Source: Candidatus Cacconaster caballi (lineage in GTDB: Bacteria; Bacteroidota; Bacteroidia; Bacteroidales; UBA932). Taken from it: a DNA stretch of 64,000 nt. The stretch is taken from assembly GCA_018065695.1 (NCBI GenBank), contig JAGHST010000016.1, forward strand, positions 62,001 through 126,000, in the 5' to 3' direction. The position numbers were made by a program, and so were the translations under genes. Positions 8,100 through 14,471 of the stretch are shown here, in pieces (the first letter of the stretch is position 1; every line of letters begins with the position of its first letter). Below the pieces are notes generated by a model. The model was not told the origin of the DNA. It ran no database searches and saw only the letters and a program-made list of their open reading frames with translations.

Positions 8100-9497
8100 A
8101 AGACGGAGCAGCGGCAGAATCCTGTGCTCGTTGTACGGATGCTCCCTCAGAGGCAGATTGAACCGCGTGCATCCCCTGAGAACGGTAGAGGCGTGGGTGA
8201 ATTCGCGGAAGCCCCACTGCCCGTGATAAGCCCCCATTCCGGAATGGCCGACACCTCCGAACGGTACACCCTTGACCATCATATGCACACAGACCTCATT
8301 GATGCAACCGCCTCCGTACTGAAGCGAGCGCATCACACGGTCGGCCCATCTGATGTTCTTGGTAAACAGATACATAGCCAGCGGATGTTCCCTGTTTTCA
8401 ATGATGTCAAGAATTGCATCAACCTCGCAGTCCCTGAAAGGAACGACAGGAAGCAGCGGGCAGAACAGTTCTTTACGGACAATATCCTCATCTGCACCGA
8501 CCGGATAGATTATCGTCGGAGCGTAACGTTGCTCAGTTGCATTACCTCTGCCACCAAAAATAATGCGGTCGCGGTATGCATCGGCAAGGGATGAACATTT
8601 TTCGTAAGCCTGAGGCGTGATAAGTTTAGGATATTCCCCGTTATCCTGTGCATTCTCACCTATTTGCCGCACAAACTCGTTCTTGAGTGCATCGAGGAAA
8701 TCGGGGGCAATTTCCTCAGCCACGGCCACCTGATTGATGTTTATGCATATCTGGCCCGCATTGCACAGTTTGAAAAAGGCTATCTTGCGCGCCGCGTCGC
8801 GGATGTCGGCATCCTTGCGTACGATGCACCAGTTGCCGGTTTCACCTCCCAGTTCAAGAGCCACTGGCGTCAAGTTCTCAGCAGCCTTTGCCAGAACGTG
8901 CTTGCCCACTTGGGGCGAGCCGGTATAGAAAATCTTGTCCCACTTCTGTTCCAGGCACATATCGGCAACATCGTGTCCGCCGTCTATCAATGTCACAAAC
9001 TCAGGAGGAAAGACTTCCGCTATGAATTTCTTCATAGCCGCCGTGCAATTGGCGGATTTGGCACTTGCCTTGATTACGACGGTATTGCCTCCGCAAATGC
9101 TTGCGGCAACTACGCCAAGCGTCAGAAGAATAGGGAAATTGAACGGACTGATTACCAGTGTGACGCCGTACGGCATCTTGTAAACTTTGGTGACAAGGCT
9201 CGGGAAGCACATCAATCCGCTGAAATGCCTTTCCGGGCGGGCCCATTTCCGAAGGCCGCGCAGCATTTCGTTGATTTCCACTACTATGGGTCCTATGTCG
9301 CAGAGATAGGCTTCCGTTGCGCTGCGACCCAAATCCTTGCGCAACGCATCTTCGAAATCCTTTTCGTGGGAGATGACCGCATCGCGGAGCCTCCGTAACT
9401 GGCGAAGCCTCCAGTTCACGTCCAGAGTAGTGCCCGTACGGAAGAATGTTCTTTGTTTTTCGACGATGCCTTGAATATTGGAAACTGTGTATGGCAT
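8088..9497 (-). CDS. NAD(P)-dependent aldehyde dehydrogenase
   Basis: 469 residues, ALDH class-3-like (no N-terminal extension). Oxidises an aldehyde to its acid, or works in reverse during fermentation. Visible features are the cofactor-binding segment VISPFNFPILLTLG, FYTGSPQVGK, the general-base Glu in LELGGETGNW, and the catalytic Cys in NAGQICININ. GVPFGGVGHSGMGAYHGQWGF near the C-terminus is the conserved oligomerisation/active-site loop. The usual GGK(S/C)P is replaced by GGETG, a modest deviation. It starts 1 bp after the stop of the upstream iron alcohol dehydrogenase, so the pair likely acts on one alcohol/aldehyde. The substrate is not evident. Confidence 0.9.
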   Translation of the reverse strand: MPYTVSNIQGIVEKQRTFFRTGTTLDVNWRLRQLRRLRDAVISHEKDFEDALRKDLGRSATEAYLCDIGPIVVEINEMLRGLRKWARPERHFSGLMCFPSLVTKVYKMPYGVTLVISPFNFPILLTLGVVAASICGGNTVVIKASAKSANCTAAMKKFIAEVFPPEFVTLIDGGHDVADMCLEQKWDKIFYTGSPQVGKHVLAKAAENLTPVALELGGETGNWCIVRKDADIRDAARKIAFFKLCNAGQICININQVAVAEEIAPDFLDALKNEFVRQIGENAQDNGEYPKLITPQAYEKCSSLADAYRDRIIFGGRGNATEQRYAPTIIYPVGADEDIVRKELFCPLLPVVPFRDCEVDAILDIIENREHPLAMYLFTKNIRWADRVMRSLQYGGGCINEVCVHMMVKGVPFGGVGHSGMGAYHGQWGFREFTHASTVLRGCTRFNLPLREHPYNEHRILPLLRLLER

Positions 9498-9498
9498 A

Positions 9499-10686
9499 TC
9501 AGTACAAGTTTTTGATTTCAGAAAGGATGCTGATGATTTGCCTGCGCTTGAACGTCACAGGCGCGGAATAATTGATGGAGTCTTTTGCAATGGCCACGGA
9601 AAGTTCCTTGAAATCCGCCGGATCGATGACGCTCCCGTCAAGTTTCAGGTCACTGTTGGAAATCAGAGAATTCAAAGCCTCAAACAGTGAATCCACGCTG
9701 TCAAAGGAACAGTAACGGGCCAGCTCGGTCAAATGTTCCTTGCAATCCTCCTTCTGAGAGCGCATTATCGGCATCAGGCACATGGCGATGGCCTCACCGT
9801 GCGGGATATGGTATCTTGCTCCTATCGAATGTGCAAAGGCGTGTACATAGCCGGCCAACTGCTTATTGATTGCATTGCCGCCCAGATTTGCGGCAAGGCA
9901 CATTGCTCCTCTGGCTTCGATATTTTCCGGATGTTCTTTCAGCACAGGCAGATTCTCAAGCACAAGCCGTACGCATTGTCTGCTCTTTTCCATATCATTC
10001 TGTGAGCTGCTGACATCGGCGACAGACCCTTCAAGGCCGTGACTCAATGCATCAATTCCACAGGATGCAGTAAGCTTCCACGGTGCCTTGACTGTCAATT
10101 CACTGTCAAGCAGCACTGCGCGAATGTCAAGTCCCACAATCACTGAGGCAAACTTTCCTCCGTTTTCTTGCGAAATGACAGCTCCAACCGTCATCTCAGC
10201 ACCTGTTCCCGCCGTGCTCGGTATCGCTATGACAGGCAAGGTCCTGTTTGGAACAATGAGGAATTTCTGAAGAAGCTGTTTGACGGAAACATGTTTCAGG
10301 CGACAACCGGCGGCAATCATCTTGCCGGTATCCATCACGGAACCTCCGCCGAAGGATATGATACACTTTGCCTCATTTTTCAAGGCCATCAACCGCCCGG
10401 CTTCAATATAATCAAGCTTTGGTTCCGAACTTATTTCATCGTAAATTTCGTACCGGATTCCTTCATCAGCGAGTGATTTCTCAATTGCGTCAAGGTATCC
10501 GAGATGGACAAGAATCCTGTCTGTCAGAATCAGCACGGTATCAAAGCCATAATTCCTGCATATTCCGCCGATTTGCCCACGGCACCCAAAGCCTTCTATG
10601 ACTGCAGGCTCCGGTATAGGAATCGTCTTCATGACTTTTCCCGGCAGTTTTCTTATAGCCTTTCTGGTAAGAAACATATTCTCCAT
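9499..10686 (-). CDS. Iron-containing alcohol dehydrogenase
   Basis: 395 residues from the ATG at 10686 (MENMFLTRK). An upstream in-frame ATG at 10782 is rejected because the promoter box lies between the two. Group III Fe-dependent dehydrogenase that interconverts an alcohol and aldehyde with NAD(P)H. The cofactor motif SFGGGSVMDTGK (GGGSxxDxxK) and AIPSTAGTGAEMT are present. Metal ligands are expected in GIDALSHGLEG (Asp, His) and in AFAHSIGARYHIPHGEA (two His). The family's primary alcohol substrate (ethanol, propanediol, butanol) cannot be told from this alone. Co-transcribed with the downstream ALDH. Confidence 0.9.
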   Translation of the reverse strand: MENMFLTRKAIRKLPGKVMKTIPIPEPAVIEGFGCRGQIGGICRNYGFDTVLILTDRILVHLGYLDAIEKSLADEGIRYEIYDEISSEPKLDYIEAGRLMALKNEAKCIISFGGGSVMDTGKMIAAGCRLKHVSVKQLLQKFLIVPNRTLPVIAIPSTAGTGAEMTVGAVISQENGGKFASVIVGLDIRAVLLDSELTVKAPWKLTASCGIDALSHGLEGSVADVSSSQNDMEKSRQCVRLVLENLPVLKEHPENIEARGAMCLAANLGGNAINKQLAGYVHAFAHSIGARYHIPHGEAIAMCLMPIMRSQKEDCKEHLTELARYCSFDSVDSLFEALNSLISNSDLKLDGSVIDPADFKELSVAIAKDSINYSAPVTFKRRQIISILSEIKNLY

Positions 10687-10690
10687 AATG

Positions 10691-10698
10691 CAAATATA
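10691..10698 (-). promoter_or_regulatory. -7 promoter box, likely leaderless start of the Fe-ADH/ALDH operon
   Basis: Minus-strand TATATTTG matches TAnnTTTG. Its last G (10691) is 5 nt before the A of the ATG (10686), so the transcript probably begins at the start codon. Confidence 0.55.
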
Positions 10699-10786
10699 GC
10701 AAACATATCGGCGAAGAGCAAGAAGTCGTGCCGGACCGGTTACTGCATCCTTCAGTAAGATTGCGGGGTATGTCAACAACACAACG

Positions 10787-10812
10787 GATTCATATGTCCG
10801 GACGGATGAATC
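10787..10812. promoter_or_regulatory. 26-bp near-perfect palindrome, candidate operator
   Basis: Arms GATTCAT (10787-10793) and ATGAATC (10806-10812) flank a central GTCCGGAC (10796-10803). All three are centred on the same point, and 11 of 13 base pairs match. It sits about 100 bp upstream of the Fe-ADH start in a 384-bp intergenic region and could be a dimeric regulator site. No T-run follows, so it does not look like a terminator. Confidence 0.4.
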
Positions 10813-10853
10813 AGATATGGTAATCCACTGTACAGAAATATGATTTTAAGAAC

Positions 10854-11007
10854 CTGTTTTGAAATGATTGGTTTTAAATTTTATAGAAGATTTTTTAATG
10901 ATTTTTCTTGTATTTTGAAGGAGCGATGGGGTTCCATTGTGACTGGAAAATACGGGAAAAAGAGTAAAAAAGATTCATAAAAGAAAAATTGAATTATTTC
11001 AAAACAG
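10854..11007. repeat. 154-bp palindromic AT-rich element (MITE-like)
   Basis: Perfect 12-bp terminal inverted repeats, CTGTTTTGAAAT at 10854-10865 and its complement at 10996-11007. The similarity continues inward: one arm reads TTTTAT..GAAG.TTTTTTA..TTTTTC..GTATTTT and the complement of the other arm reads TTTTAT.GAAT.TTTTTTA..TTTTTC..GTATTTT, so the whole element can fold back on itself. It is markedly AT-rich against its surroundings and has no coding frame. I see no clear target-site duplication. A non-autonomous mobile element or a structured RNA are both possible. Confidence 0.55.
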
Positions 11008-11070
11008 ATTTTATGTAATTTTATCAAATTTTACAATCTTCGCACCTTTAACCTGAAAACATAAGTATAT

Positions 11071-11664
11071 ATGAAAAAGATTTTATCTATCATTCCTGCC
11101 ATAGTGACAGCTGCATTCTTGACAATTTCTTGCGGGAAGGCCGATCCAACCCCGACCCCAACCCCGACTCCGACTCCGACTCCGACAACGGAAGACTGCA
11201 CATATCACGTTGACTTCTCAATCAGCATCACTCAAGATATGCAGAAATTGTTTGACTTTACCGGAAGCAAATTTATTTGCGGAAGCACAGAAACCGACTT
11301 CGGAGATCTGCTTTCCTTCTCGTCAGGTTTTTCTGCATTGAATGTCAATGGTGATGCTCCTTGCAACACTTCCTACAAACTGTTTCTTATACCTAAGAAA
11401 GATTTTGAGCCTGTATCAGGAAAAACATATGACGTGATAACTGAAATTTCATATAAGATTACCACAGTCAGCAAGACCTCAGGAAAAACTGTTTCATCTG
11501 TTATCAAGCCTGATGGAATTTCCATCAAGGGCGTAGACTTCAGTGAAGCGAAAGAAAAGGGATACAGTGTCGAAAAAGTTCTTAACACGCTCAAGAATAG
11601 CGCAGAATCCAGCCTTTCTTTCTCTATTTCAAAAGACGGCTCCATCCAGCAGCTTTTTCAGTGA
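11071..11664 (+). CDS. Hypothetical lipoprotein with Pro-Thr linker
   Basis: 197 residues, family not recognised. The signal peptide MKKILSIIPAIVTAAFLTIS ends at a lipobox with acceptor Cys21. Directly after it lies a (Pro-Thr)7 tract encoded at 11146-11187, probably a stiff spacer lifting the domain off the membrane. The remaining 155 residues are polar and beta-rich with few Cys, and contain a possible strand-rich domain (SGKTYDVITEISYKITTV). It is preceded by the AT-rich palindromic element and followed by an amidohydrolase fragment, so it sits in a rearranged stretch. Likely exported to an envelope face; function unknown. Confidence 0.65.
   Translation: MKKILSIIPAIVTAAFLTISCGKADPTPTPTPTPTPTPTTEDCTYHVDFSISITQDMQKLFDFTGSKFICGSTETDFGDLLSFSSGFSALNVNGDAPCNTSYKLFLIPKKDFEPVSGKTYDVITEISYKITTVSKTSGKTVSSVIKPDGISIKGVDFSEAKEKGYSVEKVLNTLKNSAESSLSFSISKDGSIQQLFQ
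11146..11187 (+). repeat. Pro-Thr codon repeat (CCGACT-type hexamers)
   Basis: Fourteen alternating Pro and Thr codons, partly as tandem CCGACT hexamers. Such an array can change length by slippage without shifting frame, altering the lipoprotein spacer. Confidence 0.7.
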
Positions 11665-11685
11665 AGTCAGAAAAAATCGGCCTGC

Positions 11686-12234
11686 TTGCCGGTCAAGCAG
11701 CCATATTCCGGTATATATGCTGATCTGGGCAACGGAAAACCGGCCTGGACTGCCGAGCAGATGAAGGAGATAGTAATGGCTGCAAACGCAAAAGGAGAGG
11801 CCGTTCATTGTCACGTCATGGGTGATTTGGCAGCCTCCATCACCATTGATGCATTTGCCGCGGGTTACGATAAAGATGTCCGGAACAGTATGTGCCATCT
11901 GCGCAATATCGACGCCCCGGATTATCAGAAGATGGCCGAAAAATGTAATATAGCGTGCTGTGGAGCTATGAACTGGCACGCCGGGGATCCGGGAATGATT
12001 GCATTGCTCAAAGAAAGGGGTATCCCCGAAAAGTACGCGAAGGAGTCATATCCTATGAAATCTTTCTTTGATGCCGGTGTATGCTTTGTCAATTCATCCG
12101 ACCGTCCGTGCGATGCTGGCACGTTTTATCCTTTCGGCTGTATGCAGGTTGGGGTGACTTGCAAGAGCACTCCTGTCCCGGAGGATACCGAATGGTGGCC
12201 GGAAGAAAAACTCTCTCGCGAGCAGGTATATTGA
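11686..12234 (+). pseudogene. Internal fragment of a YtcJ-type amidohydrolase
   Basis: About 180 residues that match the middle-to-late part of amidohydrolase-3 (YtcJ-like) enzymes, which are normally about 550 residues. Visible are the helix WTAEQMKEIVMAANAKG, metal/substrate motif VHCHVMGD (usually H.IGD), and CHLRNIDAPDYQKMAE. Further on are SYPMKSFFDAG and the late Asp motif NSSDRPCDAGTFYPF, then PEEKLSREQ where the enzymes continue with another 100 residues. Here a stop follows EQVY. The N-terminal metal-binding HxH and signal region are absent. The frame's only upstream start is a TTG within the fragment. Most likely a deletion remnant. Confidence 0.65.
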
Positions 12235-12258
12235 ATATCAGGTTCGTGTTCCTGACAT

Positions 12259-13380
12259 TCAGTTCCTTTCAACCTGCGGACCGTATATCGTCCACCATTC
12301 ATCCCTCATCGATACGGGAATCCATCCGTTCTGCTCGCATTCAGCCTTGCATTTGGCCGCTTTCTCCGGATTGCCGAGTTCCCGCACCGTATCGTCACAC
12401 AGCAGGCAGAAAGAGATGTGGGGATATTTATTGTCCCTGTTGGTGTAGTGAAACATAGGATAATCGCCACTTGAGTTTCCCCAGGACAGGATTGGCTTCT
12501 GCCCAAGTTCACGTCTCATCTTTATTATCTTGTTGATGGCGGTGCTCAGCTGCATGAAATCTCCTCTCCGAACCTCCTCGCCCGGTGTGTACACATAGTC
12601 TTCCGAACTTACCATCTCAATCCATTCAGGCTGATTTTCAAGGACATAATTCACATCGGACGCTATCATATGATATTTGGGGATGTCATAGATACCATCA
12701 GCGATGACCCTGCATACATCCCGATCTACTCCGGAACAAAGGAAGACGACGAAATCATTGGCCACCAGGTAGGATACAACCTCGATCATAGGCCAGTACA
12801 ATGCAGCGCCCCATTTCAGATTTGAAAGTCCCGTAACGTTTTCACTATTGATGAAATTGCTGACGTATTCCGAGAACTGCACGTCGGTCATTCCGCGAAA
12901 CCCGATGGCTTGCAACTCCTGTTGCTTCAAGCCCCATTCCTTCTTGTTCTTCCTGTTGGCAAGCACATATTCCTCGACTTCTGCCGCCCACTGCCTGTCT
13001 TCTTCCGGTGGGATAAAAGTGCTGTCGTGCAGATAACGGTGGAAGAACAGCATCCAGTTGAAATAGTAAGGAGCTGTCTCACATAACAAAGTACCGTCAA
13101 CGTCGAACGTTGCCACCCTGTCCTGCGGAGGCACGTAACCTTTGCAGTTCGGGTCGGTGACCGTGGCCACAAATGACTTCAACTCCTTCAACGCAGGGGA
13201 ATCCTGATTCCAGTACTGGAAGCGCCCGTCCTTCCCGACCCGAATCTGAGAGAGGAATTCACGTGTAACTTCTCCTTGGGGAACTATCGGACCATCAGGT
13301 TTGAGATTATCCTTCTGGCAGGAAACGCTGCCGGAGAGTATCGCTGTAATAGTCAGGAGGATTAGGGTGATTCGCTTCAT
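12259..13380 (-). CDS. HAD-superfamily phosphatase lipoprotein
   Basis: 373 residues. A signal peptide (MKRITLILLTITAILSGSVS) leads to a lipobox Cys21, so the enzyme is probably anchored in an envelope membrane. HAD motif I is ATFDVDGTLLCE (nucleophile and acid Asp, about residue 90), motif II is FLCSGVDRDVC, and motif IV is SWGNSSGDYPMF. The arrangement resembles phosphoserine-phosphatase-like HAD enzymes with a helical cap between motifs I and II. The substrate is unknown; an exported HAD phosphatase may scavenge phosphate from phosphorylated nutrients. A weak -7-like TAACTTCG lies at 13406-13413 on the minus strand. Confidence 0.8.
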   Translation of the reverse strand: MKRITLILLTITAILSGSVSCQKDNLKPDGPIVPQGEVTREFLSQIRVGKDGRFQYWNQDSPALKELKSFVATVTDPNCKGYVPPQDRVATFDVDGTLLCETAPYYFNWMLFFHRYLHDSTFIPPEEDRQWAAEVEEYVLANRKNKKEWGLKQQELQAIGFRGMTDVQFSEYVSNFINSENVTGLSNLKWGAALYWPMIEVVSYLVANDFVVFLCSGVDRDVCRVIADGIYDIPKYHMIASDVNYVLENQPEWIEMVSSEDYVYTPGEEVRRGDFMQLSTAINKIIKMRRELGQKPILSWGNSSGDYPMFHYTNRDNKYPHISFCLLCDDTVRELGNPEKAAKCKAECEQNGWIPVSMRDEWWTIYGPQVERN

Positions 13381-13483
13381 AATTGTACTTTGCTTTATGG
13401 ACTTGCGAAGTTACACATTTTTTATTCACCCATAAACACAAACTCTTATGACAGGATTCAATCAAATCGAGAGAAGCCGCAAG

Positions 13484-13515
13484 GGGGTCAAAATAAAATA
13501 ATTTTCAGGGGTCAA
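13484..13515. other. Direct GGGGTCAA repeats, possible insertion-sequence terminus
   Basis: GGGGTCAA occurs at 13484-13491 and again at 13508-13515, a 24-bp period, separated by an AT-rich stretch. Repeated GGGGTCA-type blocks near an end are seen in some Bacteroidota IS21-like elements. No transposase gene or second end is present, so this is a weak suggestion. The rest of 13414-13560 shows nothing else I can support. Confidence 0.25.
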
Positions 13516-13582
13516 TGCTATTTTGGCCGGGAGGAAAGATACTGTTTCTCAGGACTTCGCGCTTCGCGGTGAGACTTCATCC

Positions 13583-13662
13583 AAGGCGGGAGAAGTTCCG
13601 CTTCCGGACGCATTTCCCCGGAAGGGGCTTGCCTGCGGCCGGAGTGGAATCTTCTCCGCCTT
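13583..13662. repeat. REP-like 80-bp hairpin, copy 1
   Basis: The outer arms AAGGCGGGAGAAG and TTCCGCTTCCGG pair with the 3' arm (CCGGAGTGGAATC then TTCTCCGCCTT). An inner stem CGCA..TCCCC with GGGG..TGCG closes on a GGAA tetraloop. Nearly the whole unit folds into one GC-rich stem. Part of a 105-bp tandem unit together with a 25-bp spacer. Confidence 0.75.
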
Positions 13663-13687
13663 GCAGCTTCGCGGTGAGACTTCATTC

Positions 13688-13767
13688 AAGGCGGGAGAAG
13701 TTCCGCTTCCGGACGCATTTCCCCGGAAGGGGCTTGCCTGCGGCCGAAGTGGAATCTTCTCCGCCTT
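13688..13767. repeat. REP-like 80-bp hairpin, copy 2
   Basis: Nearly identical to copy 1 and exactly 105 bp downstream of it. The spacer GCAGCTTCGCGGTGAGACTT is repeated as well, so the duplication includes flanking sequence. Confidence 0.75.
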
Positions 13768-13792
13768 GCAGCTTCGCGGTGAGACTTCCTTC

Positions 13793-13816
13793 AAGGTGGG
13801 AGAAGTTCCGCTTCCG
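13793..13816. repeat. REP-like element, copy 3 (5' arm only)
   Basis: Again preceded by the spacer and offset 105 bp. Only the 5' arm (AAGGTGGGAGAAG, TTCCGCTTCCG) remains. It ends 11 bp before the stop codon of the nitroreductase gene on the opposite strand. Confidence 0.65.
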
Positions 13817-13827
13817 TTGCTCAGAAA

Positions 13828-14460
13828 TTACCACATTTCGTAGTGGATTCTCTCGGGCTTCCATTTGTCTTTCGGCTGGTTTTCACCGTCAGGATAGCCC
13901 ACTGCCACAAGTGAATAAGGAACCACATTGAGAGGAAGCCCAAGAGCGGAGCGTACCGGCTCCATCCTATCAAGATAAGGATAGCAGGCTGTCCATACGG
14001 CACCAAGTCCCATAGATTCAGCCGCGAGCAGGAAATTTTCCGTGCAAGCGCCCATATCATCCCGCCAGATCGAGTTTGGCAAAGTGACAGGAGTCCTGTC
14101 CTCCCCTTCTTTCGGAGTCCATTTGAATGTTGTGTCTGCACAGATGGCCACAACTGCCGCAGCGGATTTGAAAATCTTCAAATTGAAGTTGCCTTCGAAA
14201 ATCTTGTCATAGTTGCTCTTATCCGTCACAATCACGAAACTCCAGGGCTGAACGTTCATACCTGTAGGCGCTGCCATGGCGGCCTTTAACATAGCTTCCA
14301 TCTTTTCCTGAGGAATCGGCTGATCTTTGAAAGAGCGTACACTCTTGCGGTTCATTATATTTCTGATTGAAGGGTTGTTGACACCCTTGTCACTTCCACC
14401 GCAGGAGCTGATGCAAAGGGCGGACGCCACGATGGCCAAAGCCAGAAACATTCTTTTCAT
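13828..14460 (-). CDS. Nitroreductase-family lipoprotein
   Basis: About 210 residues from ATG 14460; an alternative ATG lies two codons upstream at 14466. The signal peptide MKRMFLALAIVASALCISS leads to lipobox Cys20. The mature part is a nitroreductase fold: FMN-phosphate segment NRKSVRSFKDQPI, then MAAPTGMNVQPWSFVIV, and GLGAVWTACYPY with LNVVPYSLVAVGYP near the C-terminus. Nitroreductases are usually cytosolic FMN enzymes reducing quinones, nitro compounds or flavins, so a lipidated form is unusual. It is the last gene of a minus-strand run, 5-11 bp after the GH3 gene, and its 3' end abuts the REP-like cluster. Confidence 0.8.
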   Translation of the reverse strand: MKRMFLALAIVASALCISSCGGSDKGVNNPSIRNIMNRKSVRSFKDQPIPQEKMEAMLKAAMAAPTGMNVQPWSFVIVTDKSNYDKIFEGNFNLKIFKSAAAVVAICADTTFKWTPKEGEDRTPVTLPNSIWRDDMGACTENFLLAAESMGLGAVWTACYPYLDRMEPVRSALGLPLNVVPYSLVAVGYPDGENQPKDKWKPERIHYEMW

Positions 14461-14471
14461 ATCCATTGAGA

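Noticed and set aside
13561-13820. Possible CRISPR array
   Set aside because: The 105-bp units are repeated as a whole, including the spacer, and the conserved part is a long hairpin. There are no unique spacers and no cas genes.
13523-13843. 106-codon plus-strand ORF with tandem 35-residue repeats
   Set aside because: It arises only because the repeat unit is 105 bp, a multiple of three. The DNA is better explained by hairpin structure; the ORF has no start context and other frames and the opposite strand are open there too.
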